A stretch of DNA of 31,570 bases, from assembly GCA_910592005.1 (NCBI GenBank), contig CAJVPP010000474.1:1-31570 (forward strand), in the 5' to 3' direction. The notes under the pieces were generated by a model. That model was not told the DNA's origin. It searched no databases and saw only the letters and a list, made by a program, of their open reading frames with translations. The DNA is from Funneliformis mosseae (Eukaryota; Glomeromycota; Glomeromycetes; Glomerales; Glomeraceae). The position numbers and the translations under genes were made by a program. Positions 10,203 through 21,427 of the stretch are shown one piece after another. Numbering within the stretch: the first letter of the stretch is position 1; every line of letters begins with the position of its first letter.

Positions 10203-11094
10203 ACGTTGTGTCCGAATTTATATGAAAAATATCGTTATATCCAAATTATACCGATATTTATAACGAACTGTGGTCGAGTAGTGTTGGAAACGTTTTGATA
10301 GCGGAATATTGATTCGATATACGAATAACGCACAGCCTCGTTACTTGGACCTATGATTCCAATTTTCGTATAATCTCAAATATGCAATACCGAAACTCTT
10401 CGTCGTCATCCCTAATATTTTCCATTTCTATAAAAATAAACAGTTCAGAAATGGTAGCTCACTAGCGAGTGAAGAAAAAAATATACCGTCTCCAAATTTA
10501 AGGTTCCTTGCTGTCCTTGTTAGCCAATAAATTTAAACTTTCCGCTTCTATTAAATAAAACTGAGTATATAGTCACGAAAGCTATGTACACGTTCCTATA
10601 TTTTAATTTAATGAAATATTGATAAAAGAGGCAGTATTAGAAATTGAAGAATAGAATAAAAGAATAAAAGTATGATACGTAATAATAATATTATAATGAA
10701 CTTTTAATGAGACAACTTTTTTTTCTCCACTAACTAAGGTTGAAATTAATAAAATATTTTAAAAATAAAACTACTGCTTGCATTAAAAGATATTATAATA
10801 ACCTCTAATTTTTTATTTATTTTATTTAGGCATAATACCAGATAAAAAGACATTTCTAAGATAATGTGTAATCATGATGATTTGTAAAAATAAATAATAA
10901 CACGTCAATAATTTATTTTATTTTTAGAAATCTGTAATCACATGATAAGTTGAATCAATAAAGAATAACGCGTCTCAATAAAAATAACGCGTTTCAAAAA
11001 TTTATTTTTAGAATCAGTAACGCGACTTTCAATAATTAATAGATCAGTGATGTAAACAAAAACATTTCGCATTACGCGTCTTTGATTTTATTAT
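10203..11094. other. Long spacer without genes
   Basis: I see nothing coding. The stretch 10203-10450 has a somewhat higher GC content and several near-palindromes around CGATAT and CGTAT. The rest is AT-rich with ACGCGT-containing words repeated near 10970-11075. Confidence 0.4.
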
Positions 11095-11445
11095 AAATAC
11101 TCTCCACCTCACCTCTTAAAAATTTTAACTTTTTCTCTCACCTCTCAAAAACTTACAACATTTTTTCCTTTACCTCTCCTTATATATTTTACCTCACCTC
11201 TCAAATTTCAAAATTTTTTTCCTTTATCCTTCCCTTATAAATTCTCACCTCTCAAAAAGTTCAAAATTTTTTCCTTTATCCTTCCCTTATAAATTTTACC
11301 TCACCTCGCAAAAAAATTTTAACATATTTTCCCTTCCCTTACCTCACCTCTCAAAAATTTTCCTTTACCCTTCCCTTATAAATTTTACCTACCTCTCAAA
11401 AAAAATTTCAATATTTTTTCTTTTATCATTCCCTTATACAATATA
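11095..11445. repeat. Pyrimidine-rich minisatellite
   Basis: About seven imperfect units of 40-50 bp share the core CACCTCTCAAAAA followed by TTTTCCTTTA and CCTTCCCTTATAAATTTTAC. The strand is strongly C/T plus A biased with almost no G. No coding potential is visible. Confidence 0.8.
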
Positions 11446-11579
11446 TTTTATGATCCCCGGTATGTATTTTTATTGAGTTTTTAAAATGCATTACTTTCTT
11501 TTCTGAAGTTTCTTTTTGTAAGTATTTTTTGGGACCATATACTAATATGAAAAACTTCTCTAAAATTCTCTTTAACGAA

Positions 11580-11980
11580 ACTCTCCGGACTGGTTGCTTG
11601 GCCGAGGTCTACTGATACTGGAGATGGTTTCGGTTATGTAGTTCCAAGTGACAGTCTGATTTAGGCGGTGTAAATATATATCGTGGGATAACCCTCGGTG
11701 TCCTGTTGTATATTTTTTACTATTCTCAAACGGCGGACGGACGGACGGACGGAACGGCAGAATCCGAAGAAAGAAAATCGGAAACGAGGATATTACGGCT
11801 AGTGTGTATTTTTATTAAAATTTTTTATTAAATTTTTTTTTTTTTTTTTTTTTGAAACTAACTAATTTGATTATACTAATTTTCTAATAAAATTCTCAAG
11901 CGGCGGACGGACGGACGGACGTAGTGGAATGAAGATTGGAATTTGAAGAAAGAAAATCAGGAGCGAGGATATTATGGTAT
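11580..11980. repeat. GC-rich repeat island with two CGGA-repeat copies
   Basis: A patch of much higher GC content than its surroundings. The first part (11588-11690) is open in more than one frame for 20-35 codons. Two copies of a roughly 80-bp block follow, at about 11716-11800 and 11893-11975, each with CGGCGGACGGACGGACGGAC, then GAAGAAAGAAAATC and CGAGGATATTA. They are separated by T-rich DNA. It looks like a dispersed multi-copy repeat; a structured or Pol III-type transcript is possible but unproven. Confidence 0.6.
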
Positions 11981-12053
11981 AGATTTAATTTAATTTTTGG
12001 TTTTTGATTTTTTGAATAATTTCTCATTATTTTTTTTTTTAATTTTTAATTAA

Positions 12054-12082
12054 GGATGGGATGGGATGGGATGGGATGGGAT
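12054..12082. repeat. GGGAT microsatellite
   Basis: Five or more perfect GGGAT units in a row. Confidence 0.9.
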
Positions 12083-12090
12083 ATGGGAAT

Positions 12091-12660
12091 GTAATGGAAT
12101 TTTATAGGAGGGAAACAAAGATGTATTTATAATTGAAAAATAATAAATTTATACAATAATATTTAATAAAAAAAAAAATATATTTTTTTGATTTATTTTA
12201 TTAAAATTTTTTGCTTCACATGTTTCATTTGTTTGACAATCGCTATTTTTAATCCTTAAAAATTTATAACTGTATAACGATTAAATTATTTCCATCATTT
12301 CTAAAGTTTAAGACGAAAAAGAAAATGATGAACAAGACGAGAAACCCAAAGAAATGAAAGAAATAATTGATATTTTTTAATATTTAAATTTATTATTTTT
12401 TGAGGTTCAAAATTAAAATCATGTTTCGTAAATTGATTGTTAATAGCAAACGACCCATTTATATTCTTTTAACAATAAAAAGTATTTTCTAATTAAAAAT
12501 TTTTGACTTTATATAAATTATACTTTAAATTCCTCAAAGAATAATAAGTTACAAATTAATAAGGAAGAAAGAAATCTGCAAAAGAACGTAAGCATCTCAT
12601 TGTTTAAAACATCGCGAAATTTATTCGATGAATATCTTTTATTTCTTCTTGATATAACAC
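12091..12660. other. AT-rich spacer
   Basis: No gene, RNA or structured repeat is visible. Confidence 0.5.
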
Positions 12661-12800
12661 GCACCGTACAGAAATCGTTATTGCGCCGATCTTGCTAAGA
12701 ACTCATGTCTGGCGGCGAAGGATTACTATCCCAACGATTTGTGATTTAGCCATCGATACCTTTCGTACTCTACTGACCCAAATGGGTAAGGTTTAATTGG
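12661..12800. other. GC-elevated patch, possible orphan exon
   Basis: This 140-base stretch stands out by GC content. On the plus strand, one frame (residues such as RTHVWRRRITIPTICDLAIDT) is open up to a GTAAGG that could be a donor. A second plus frame and one minus frame are also open over much of it. I cannot decide which, if any, is coded. Confidence 0.2.
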
Positions 12801-13729
12801 CTATGCTCAAAATATTTTATCGCTTAGATTTTGAACGCACTTCAAATTTTATAATTCTTCCACTCTCCTGATTGATTTGTATTTAAGGTTGATGATGCTG
12901 GTTTCATCCATTATCAAGAAATGTCATCCTTATCTAGATTTTTCTAGAGTATTAAATAATATAATTTTTTGACCTTTCGCATAAATTCGTGATATAAGGA
13001 TCTGGGTTGATGAAAAATTAGTATACTTTATATATCCCGGTCGTTTATAAATGAAGCAAAAAGCAAAAAATTAAAGATTAAATTTTATTTTTTATATTTG
13101 TAATTTGGCATTATTTGTCATTCATTATTAAAGCGATTAAAATCACGTTTAAAAAATTTATTGTTTAAGATAAAAGATAAAAAATTAAATAAATAAAAAA
13201 TATTATGATTATAAATATCATCATAATTTTTAAAAAATATTTTCTTTCTTTTCTTTTCTTTTCTTTTATCTCTTCCATCCTCGTTCTTTCTTCCAACCTT
13301 CTCCTTCTTATTTCTACATGGTGTTTCCTATAATACTCCCCCCGCAAATAAAATAAAAAAGAACGATGAGTAATATTATAATATCATCAAAAAGAGACGA
13401 TTTATTTGATAGTATAACTCTTCTCCCATTTTCAGTTACACCTTATTTTGAAAATACTGCCTACCTTTTACTCTTTCTTTTTGGTTTTTTCCTATTAATC
13501 CACCTTTCAAATTCTTCGGCTTCACCAAAGTAAAACGCGTCTTCTCTTTGAATATTCATTACTAAATATCATAAAAACAATAAGTAAATTCAGAATATAG
13601 CGGTTCATTTCTCCCTATAAAGTTCCGAACATTACTTGGCTATTACACCTATTTTGAAAGTGGACTCTTACCTGCTTACCTTTAAAAAAAAATGTGAAAT
13701 TTTTGTAGAGTAAAAAATTAATAAAATTA

Positions 13730-13763
<34 letters not shown>

Positions 13764-13961
13764 GAACGTCATATTAATTCCTATTGATCGCCGCATTATT
13801 CCTAATGACTGTACCTATAGCAATTGGGTTTCTAAATCTAATAACCGTTCTATTTTCATAATCTACTTAGGGTTGGTTAGTCGAATTTTTACTTAGTTAA
13901 TGGACTCATTCATTTTTCAAATAAATTAATAAATAGATCAAAAGTTGCACCATTTTTATTT
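12801..13961. other. AT-rich spacer with T/C and A tracts
   Basis: Contains TTTTC repeats at about 13243-13268 and a run of 30 A at 13732-13761, which could be a retroposed tail or a simple slippage tract. The minus frame at 13165-13347 is low-complexity and not a gene. Confidence 0.5.
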
Positions 13962-14183
13962 TCATAAAAATTTGGTTAAAAATTGCAAGTTCAAGTTATT
14001 ATTAAATAAGTACGATAAAAAAAAGTAAAAGTAAAACCAAAGATCAATGCCAACCAATGTCGACGCGTCGACAGAACTCCAACTCGAATGGTTGATCAAA
14101 ACACATGAAAAAATAATTGTACATATTGTGATTGTTATTAATAATGTTGAATTGTGGCTTCGCTTATCAGAATTTATTCCCAC
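13962..14183 (-). CDS. Unassigned small ORF with a signal-peptide-like start
   Basis: A 73-codon ATG frame. Residues 1-12 are polar with Lys and Arg, 13-33 are hydrophobic (LLITITICTIIFSCVLI), and 34-40 are small and polar with a possible cleavage site after VDA. A second hydrophobic, aromatic-rich segment follows. This could be a small secreted or membrane protein, or a chance frame in AT-rich DNA. No family is recognised. Confidence 0.2.
   Translation of the reverse strand: MGINSDKRSHNSTLLITITICTIIFSCVLINHSSWSSVDASTLVGIDLWFYFYFFLSYLFNNNLNLQFLTKFL
14058..14073. repeat. 16-bp perfect palindrome
   Basis: TGTCGACGCGTCGACA is a perfect inverted repeat with a CG-rich centre in otherwise AT-rich DNA. 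It lies inside the small ORF at 13962-14183. Confidence 0.8.
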
Positions 14184-14697
14184 AAGCTTTAAATCACATG
14201 ATAGATATGGATCATTTATTATATAATCTCAGTAACTTTGATATAAATGCAGTTATGTTTTATATTTGAACGTTTTGAATGAATGAATAGTTGCAAAAAA
14301 AACTTCGAATAAGCCACGAGTATCAAAGTTAAATCCCTTCCCTTACTTTGTAAAACTGTAACGCAGGCAATTTACAGTGCAACTTCACAACCTACTGTTT
14401 AAGGGATAGTCCTCTTTAATTATCTATCCTGCTTACTCATATTAGTAGGAATAATTAGTATATCACTTGGAACAATTGGAATTTTATATTAATTTATTGG
14501 GAAATATAATGTAAAAGGTTAATTCAAGAATAATTAAAATAATTTATGATTCAAATTTAACAAAATTTCTATATAATATAAATTGAGATAATAGTTATGA
14601 AGTATTAAATTTGAAATGTATTAAGAAATGTTTAATAACTTTCAATAATAAATGAAATTCTATAATTAAATTTAAATAATCATTATTTTTTGTAATA
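14184..14697. other. AT-rich spacer
   Basis: No gene or structured feature is visible. Confidence 0.5.
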
Positions 14698-14781
14698 TAG
14701 GAGGTAGGCTATTAAAATCACGTTACGTGATCATATGATTTACTATGTCCGTAACTCGATTTTAATGGCAAACCTCCCATA
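14698..14781. mobile_element. Short MITE with about 30-bp terminal inverted repeats
   Basis: The left end TAGGAGGTAGGCTATTAAAA and the inverted right end TATGGGAGGTTTGCCATTAA match with few differences over about 30 bp, and a TA flanks both sides. That fits a Tc1/mariner-type non-autonomous element. A second, half copy lies at 10155-10202. No transposase of this type is in the window. Confidence 0.7.
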
Positions 14782-15172
14782 TATTTATTTAAATAATCCT
14801 TAAAGATTTTTTCATATAATAAATATATAACGTTTAAGAAAATAAATAATTATCGTATAGTGCAATGATCGTGCTAGACCCATTTCCCTTTTCCTTTAAA
14901 ATGTTCCGATAGGCGTACAATGGTTATCCAAGTTCCGTTATTCGCTTATTATTCATCAATTCTTCCGTATACAATTTTCATGAAAACTTCGTCAACTATC
15001 TTTCCGTCAAAATTTTCATAACCGTTGGGGTAAAATTCCGCAAATGTAGAAAACAGTAGATTGAAAGCGTCATTCACTCAAAGCTTTGGATTTGTTGAAA
15101 TTTTTATAAGATTTTCAAAGACGTTGAGTTGTTGAATAGTGCAACAGGAGGACCGCTCTGAAGTATTGGTCA
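14782..15172. other. Spacer
   Basis: Slightly higher GC than the flanks between 14870 and 15060. No open frame worth calling. Confidence 0.4.
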
Positions 15173-15460
15173 TCAATTGTATTCTGTTAGAGGTACCGCG
15201 TAGGCTGAAGGAACCGTTCCAGTAGACGGACCAATTGTCAATAGAAAAAAAAGTATATTTATGTAAACAAAGACCAAAATGAGAACTTTGTAAATAACTT
15301 TCAAATATTTAGGATGAGCCGAGTCAACAACCTGCTTCAAGCTTTCGTCATTTAATGCTCTCCTCCACAGATACTCCAAGGCCATGTGAGAAACTGCTCG
15401 AGAACTTCTAAATCCGAAATGATTAAAAAATGAAATAGAACGGTGAATAAATGAAAACAC
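15173..15460 (-). CDS. Unassigned 95-codon ORF with a membrane segment
   Basis: ATG-initiated minus frame. The middle (around residues 26-52: MALEYLWRRALNDE and the following polar stretch) looks protein-like and has higher GC than the surroundings. A hydrophobic segment of about 20 residues (around 58-76) follows. I do not recognise a family and cannot connect it by splicing to a neighbour. It could be a leftover exon. Confidence 0.2.
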   Translation of the reverse strand: MFSFIHRSISFFNHFGFRSSRAVSHMALEYLWRRALNDESLKQVVDSAHPKYLKVIYKVLILVFVYINILFFLLTIGPSTGTVPSAYAVPLTEYN

Positions 15461-15554
15461 ATTTCAATAATATAAATTTAATAGTGGCGGATACTTCTAT
15501 GTGTGACTTGAATAGTTTACTTAATGATTTAAAAAAATTAAACTAAATGTTAAA

Positions 15555-16200
15555 ACAAAGCTAGCTAAATAATTAAGCCACCAAATAATAAAAAAAATGA
15601 AAGGACGTTCTCGCTGAGCGAGAACCACGAAGAATTTCCGGTTCTCTACTTTATAGTTTGACTTACTGACAATGACGCAAGTCTATTGGTATTAATTCAA
15701 TCAAGACAAATTCTTACCTCATTTAAATAGGTATAGTCCCATATTTACTCGTTCATTCATTGTCAATATACATACTTTAGGCCTATGACGACGAATACCT
15801 ATATGATTTTTATTAAGAAGTAAGTAAATATAAAATAAAGCTAGTAAGTAACTAAATAGATAAATAAAATGGAGAAGGAAGTTCTCACTTCCAGTTCAAA
15901 AACATCTGACCAGCAAGATAAAATAATTCTTAAACGCTGCTTTAAGTAGGTAAACGATTGTCGCTAAATATGATAATGTCGTTATGCAAAGGAAAATATA
16001 ACATATCCCTACTTCAGAATTAGTAGACCTTCACTCAAATAAACAAATCCTTAGACAAAAATTACTAAAGAGAAGACCTCACAACGCTTCCAGTTCTATC
16101 CTACTGATTTATCAAAAGTGAAATGACAATGACGCAAGTCCACCTGGTATTAATTCGACAAGACAATTTCCAACCTAATGTAAAGGTCATTCTTAACTTA
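15555..16200. repeat. Diverged direct repeats
   Basis: Two stretches, at about 15668-15720 and 16124-16176, share TGACAATGACGCAAGTC, then GGTATTAATTC and AAGACAA with small differences. A third related block (TCTCACTTCCAGTTC near 15884) matches the words around 15645 and 16087. The spacing suggests an old tandem array of roughly 230-bp units, now diverged. Confidence 0.5.
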
Positions 16201-16256
16201 TCTGAGGCGGTCGTCTTTACTGTGAAAAAAAAAGGTTTTTTTGTATTGAATGTATA

Positions 16257-16428
16257 ATTGCCTGCAAAACTCTCAGGTTTTCGACGGGTCATATAATAAA
16301 ATCTCATTGGCAAAACCATCGAAACTCGAAACCATAATAAAATCCGACAAAAGTCAAAACTTTATTAAAGTGTCGATATATAGGGGTTCGACTTTTGCCA
16401 TTTGCTAAAATGAGTTTTGCCTGGCAAT
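16257..16428. mobile_element. Foldback-type element with about 17-bp inverted ends
   Basis: ATTGCCTGCAAAACTC at the left pairs with GAGTTTTGCCTGGCAAT at the right with one small gap. Related GGCAAAA and TCGAAA words occur inside. A non-autonomous transposon is likely. The target duplication is unclear. Confidence 0.4.
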
Positions 16429-18093
16429 GAAAGAAGTAAGAAATTTTTTTTTTTATGTACTTTATATACTGTATAAGGAAAGTGGATTATCATCTAACAT
16501 TACCAGCTATTTTCATTTATTTAGCCTTTTTTAGACATGATGAAATAAAGTTATTTAAGACAATTTTTTTTTTATAAATAATTTTAAACTTTTTTAGTAT
16601 ACAAATATTTAAGTTGATTTATCATTTTAAATGTTTCAAATACAGATACAATAAAAGAAAAGTTATAAAAATTGTGTACTTCTATTAATTAATCACAATT
16701 CTAAAAAGTACGATTTATATTAATTTTTAATTCTCAAGTAAGAAAATATTTTATAACAATTTGATACGAAATTATTAACAATAATTTTTATGTAATTTAG
16801 TAAACTATATTAATAAACAAGAATAATATTATTCAAGACAATGATCATAATCCAAAATATTGAATTCAGTACCGACTATCGTAAACCTCACCTAAAATTT
16901 TAAACATTTTAACATATTGTAAAAATAAAACCTTCAAATATGAACTTTAACAGACATATCCTATTTAATATTACTTTTTGTTTCTGATCGATTTCTCACC
17001 CAAAAAATTCAATAACGTATTTGATTACATAACACTTACCGAAGGAAAGTACAAGTTAAAAGCATTATATCATTAACATTCGATAGAATAACAGCAATAT
17101 TAACGTTAGAACATATAAATCAGTTGTCTTGCTAATATACATCTAGCTAAAACTATATTAAAATATGTTAAATTTTTGGCGTAGATCGCGATTATGAATA
17201 CTCCTGAACCTAAAATTGTAAAATTCAACATTAATGTCCTTTCGTATGTTGTTTGATTCTTACCAAAACCATACTATATTAAAGTTCCTATTTTTATGTC
17301 CTATATCTCAAATCCAAATTATATGTATTTCTTAAATATAACTCAATACAGATCAAATATTGAAGCTAATCTAATGAGCTAAACATTACGAATTGGGATC
17401 ATTAGATGCCCATGTTATTATTTGTTGAAGTTTGATTTATTTAAATTTAATATTTTATTTTATTTATTTTTTTTTTTTTTGAGAAGTTCAGGTAACCCTG
17501 TTATCCTTAAATAATAATCAAACAAATGCGGAAAGAAAAAAATTTTTTTCTTTCATATGAATGTGAGTAGGATAGCCTAATAATTATTCTACGATTTATG
17601 ACAGCTCTCCCTCAAAATACTTCTTGAATAATTGCTTCCGGGTATTGTTAATTAAAAATTTTCTAATTAAAAATTGCCAAAATTATATTTGAGAACCTTA
17701 AATTAATTTCGCTTCTGACTAATTCGATTAGTGACAATCAAAATTCAAGTTTCTTATAATTTAATTTTGTATGAGAAAAAAATTCTACTAGATTCGCGAT
17801 ACATCGTTAAGCTCGCTCGTACAGTATTCTCATTGGTTCATGAAGATCAATTTAACACGTGTTAGATAACAGGTAATTTTGTTGACTGAAAGTGGACACA
17901 TTCAAAATTTTTTATACCATAAGGAGATGGTGCGACACATGATTAATCAGTAACGCAAATACCTTGTTTTTGATTTTGCATTTTTTGTTGAAAAATAGAA
18001 ATCTTATACTCACCTTAAGAGAAAATATTGCATAACGTCCTTAAATTCCACAATTTTTGGTGTAGATATCGTGTTGATAATATCTCATAAGGA
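16429..18093. other. Long AT-rich spacer
   Basis: I see no gene on either strand, only poly-T/poly-A tracts. Nothing structured stands out. Confidence 0.5.
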
Positions 18094-18378
18094 ATGATTA
18101 TAAAAGAGAAACTTATCGATGTTCATAATGATTTCGTTCCGTTGTATGTGAAAGAAAAGTGTGTTTTAATGAAAGTACGTATAAGAACGTTCCTCGCATT
18201 TGCCATTTTATATTTCAATTCTAAATATGATTTAATAATCCATCCTTTTCAAAAGATATTGGACGAAAATTACCTTATTTTCTTGCTACGAGATGGAAAC
18301 CTTGTTTCAATATGGTTTGGATTTAATGTGTGTCTTTATGATTTAACAAATTATGCCCAAACTGATTTTAACTCTTGA
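18094..18378 (+). CDS. Unassigned 94-codon ORF
   Basis: An ATG frame with balanced composition: a polar start with VHNDFVPLYVKEK, a basic-hydrophobic stretch (RIRTFLAFAILYF), and a Phe/Asp/Asn end. No family is recognised. Two further protein-like frames downstream (18722-18853 and 18933-19082) may be pieces of the same decayed gene, but I cannot build a splice model that keeps the frame. Confidence 0.25.
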   Translation: MIIKEKLIDVHNDFVPLYVKEKCVLMKVRIRTFLAFAILYFNSKYDLIIHPFQKILDENYLIFLLRDGNLVSIWFGFNVCLYDLTNYAQTDFNS

Positions 18379-18422
18379 ACCAACATAGTAAACAAGCCAA
18401 AAGCAATAGCAACCGAGTTGAG

Positions 18423-18448
18423 AAAATTAACATTTAAATGTTAATTTT
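18423..18448. repeat. 26-bp perfect palindrome
   Basis: The 13-base arm AAAATTAACATTT is followed directly by its exact inverse. A T-run follows at 18450-18465, so on the plus strand it resembles a hairpin plus U tract. It lies 45 bases after the ORF ending at 18378. Confidence 0.7.
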
Positions 18449-18721
18449 ATTTCTCTTTTTTTTTTGCATTTGATAACTCCTTTTAATATATAGTATTAAT
18501 TTGCAGGTTTCTTTATTTCAAGATTTGATACATTCTAGCTTCTAATGAAGAAAAATTTTCCGGAATTTATTTATTCTCCTCTCCATCACGCATGATTCAT
18601 CCTGTCAAGTACCTTTTCAACAAAAACCTGAATATGTTTGTTCCTATTCATTTTATTGTATATAAAATAGCGTCATGCATAAGATTTATAACTTATTAAA
18701 TTATTTTATTTTAAAAATAAG

Positions 18722-19082
18722 GTTTTCGTGGATATCTCTTGTCTGGATGAGTATGTTATCAATGTACCAACTCATCAAGAATTTGCGCTGACAAATATTC
18801 TTGCGAATCTTATGCTGTTCTCTGATTACAAACACTGTCGTAATATGTATTAATCGCAGGTAATATTTTATCATATTATATATACATTTTTTTTAAAAAT
18901 TTACAATATATAAAAAATATATTTTTTATAACATCTTAGGATACCAAATTAATATCGTTGCAACAGATCAAACTCAAGTGTTCAACCTGAACTTCATAAT
19001 ATTCTTAGTTGGGATGGATTACTCTTTAAAAGCAATCGTGGCTGTAATTTTATGGTCAATTTATAGAACTACAAAAAATTAA
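18722..19082 (+). pseudogene. Two protein-like coding remnants, possibly one gene
   Basis: Frame 18722-18853 (44 codons, no ATG at its head, preceded by AAG) reads VFVDISCLDEY, then a helix-like LTNILANLML, and ends in TAA. Frame 18933-19082 reads NIVATDQTQVFN, then a hydrophobic segment (FIIFLVGMDY and LKAIVAVILW), and ends in TAA. A CAG/GTAATA at 18859/18860 and an acceptor TTAG at 18939 lie between them, but splicing there does not join the frames. I do not recognise the protein. Confidence 0.25.
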
Positions 19083-19458
19083 TCAATAAGGCTACTATGA
19101 TTATTAACAAGTCAAAAATAGTCGAACATATTAAAATATCTTTTAGTTATGAAAAGGATTCACTCTACCCCTTTGTGCATTTATAAAGACGACATAACAA
19201 TTTACAAATAGTAAAATGTTATCAAGGGCAAGAAAATACGATGATGATAAAGATGAGGTTCAATTGTGAATTCCTTATCACATGACAATTGGGTTTTTTG
19301 TTGAGAGCTTAACAGGAAAAGTCGAAATTAATACGGCAATTGAGTAGCATAAGTATCATGGTAATTAAACTTTACGGTTGAAGAATTAAATCCGATTATA
19401 ATTTGGCTGTATATTATCAGTAATTACGACATATTTTTCAGGTGAGTTCAGGGATAGA

Positions 19459-19509
19459 TTGGTCCGTCTACGTTCTTAAAACTAGTTTTTAAAACTAAGG
19501 ACGGACCAA
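19459..19509. repeat. Inverted repeat with TTGGTCCGTC arms
   Basis: The 10-base arms TTGGTCCGTC and GACGGACCAA are exact. Inner words AAAACTAG/TTTTAAAACTA also pair partly. A further GGACCAAT follows at once. This could be the end of a transposon or an isolated hairpin. Confidence 0.5.
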
Positions 19510-20560
19510 ACTGGACCAATTTATAATTTCAGTTCAAAAGACTTTTTTTAAATCGGTTATAATTAGATTTATTTTTTTTTAAAAAAATTTTATTTGTTTA
19601 TTTTTAATAACTTATTTAATTATATTATTTCGAATCAACCTTTTACATAGAATGTTTCCCTAGCCATTGCTGAATGCTATCTAATTGAAAGGCTTGCTTG
19701 ATGCAACACTAGTATCTTGAATAGAATAAAATAGGTTATTCTTTTATTTGCAATTCCACCATAATAACGTTTATACAGTATATCATTTATAAGATATTTC
19801 ACTAAACTCGAGCAATATTAGATGATAGGAGTTGATGATTCCGTCAACATTTAATGATAACATGACTAGGTACATATAGTCTAGCTTCAAACATAAAATA
19901 TGAGAAGGTGGGTTTGTAAAATTATTTTCTTTGTGATTTCAAAACAATGAGTAAAATGTCTTGTCGTACATATATCATCTAATCATATATAGTTGAAAGC
20001 TTGACTGGTTCGATCACATCTTTTTTCTTACCCTGGTCACATAGTGATGAATATTTTATATCTAAAGTACTAATTACTTTGTTTACGATAATCCTAATAA
20101 CATAGCGTAATTCCAAAAATTGCCAACTCTGACCCTAAACTGTGCTCTTATCGATTTACCACCAATGGAATTCCCTCAATAACACATGGAATAAATGATT
20201 TCTTCAGGAGGTGAAAATACTTTCAAAGTATTACTGTAAAGTTAAGAAATTTTGCTTCCAATACAGGCAGAAGGGCCTCCTGATTTGTCTCTATATATTC
20301 TGCTTTCCTTGTCTAGGAAATTACGGTTTCAAGTCTTTACATGTCCCAAGTGATGATAGGAAACTCCCGGCAAGTCTCTACATGCATTGATCATCAGGAC
20401 TCTTCCTGTTACTCACCATTTGCGATTCGTTTTGTTCTGTTTCTTGATATTTGTTAAGATTTTTGTTAAATTATGCATTTACTGTATGTAACAGGTGAAG
20501 TCGATGAAATGAAGGAAAAATTAACCTTGAACGGAAGAATAATTAAACTGATTTCTTTAT
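19510..20560. other. Spacer with no clear genes
   Basis: No open frame worth calling. Several short GC-richer patches occur around 20100-20440, but I see no family signature. Confidence 0.4.
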
Positions 20561-20734
20561 TTGACTATCGACAGTGATCATGCAAAACATCAGTCCGTAA
20601 AGCGTACAAACTCGACTGTAGACTATGACCTTATAGATGATGCTAGAGAGTATTATAATTTTGACTTTCTTAGATAGGAAATCTTAGGAAGAAACTTCTT
20701 TAGAGTTGACACTTTGAAGGAAAAAGAAGATTAA
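20561..20734 (+). pseudogene. Unassigned 58-codon coding remnant with one TAG
   Basis: A hydrophilic frame (IDSDHAKHQSVK, then acidic and aromatic residues DDAREYYNFDFL, then KEKED) ends in TAA and is broken by a single TAG at 20675-20677, where Gln would read naturally. No family is recognised. Confidence 0.2.
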
Positions 20735-21427
20735 TTATACTGAAATGCTATCATCATGTTTTGGTTACTTCATTTTCACCTTTAATACTTCAATCTACAA
20801 ATGATATCAAAAAAAGCTGTTGACGAAACTGAATATGAATCTGGAATTTACTTAACGAAATCATACATTGCAATGAATCCCAAACTTATGTGATCATATA
20901 TGAATTATTAAACTTTTTGAAGTTATTGGTAAGCCAAAACTTAATTCTTGTCCAAAATTTGTCGATAATATGAAAATTTTTTAGACTAATAATTTATACT
21001 TGATGGCAAGAATATGATCGATCTAACGATTTTGATTTTATCACAATGCCTATCGCAGTTTTGTTTGATATTCTTATGAGGAGATGAATGAAAAACCCTT
21101 TGATTTTTCAAAGCTAAAAGTTGAGGTGGAATCTTTAACCGGTTAATTTGAGATGAGCGTTAGGAGTTGACTGATTTGAGCTTACTTATAGATCTAGCAT
21201 CGAGCAAAGACCAATAAACCAAGGTGTGTTTCTATTGACAACATAATTGAGGAGTTGTTCATTGAAAATATCCATCATAGTTTGACTAACTTCGCCTTTT
21301 GTTCCATCATTTCCTAGTTAGAATTGCTACCTGTGAACCAGAAGTAATATATCAACATATTCTTATCACCTCATATAATACCAACCACTTTACTTATGGA
21401 GAAACCCCTCCACCAAATCTTGCAAAT

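Noticed and set aside
11588..11665. tRNA-like reading of the GC-rich island (TGGCCGAGG plus TAGTTCCAAGT)
   Set aside because: The T-loop word departs from the TTCRANY consensus, and I could not draw a proper cloverleaf beyond a 5-bp end pairing. A decayed tRNA-derived SINE head remains possible but unsupported.
13165..13347. 60-codon Lys/Arg/Glu-rich minus frame
   Set aside because: It comes from TTTTC and similar simple repeats.
16101..16319. 72-codon minus frame
   Set aside because: It lies across the diverged direct repeats and the start of the foldback element, and has no protein-like feature.
20400..21299. Search for the 5' LTR and primer-binding site of the gypsy element
   Set aside because: None of the distinctive words of the 3' LTR (the AATTTTATTGCC array, the TATAAATA context, the U5-like tail) recurs upstream of gag.
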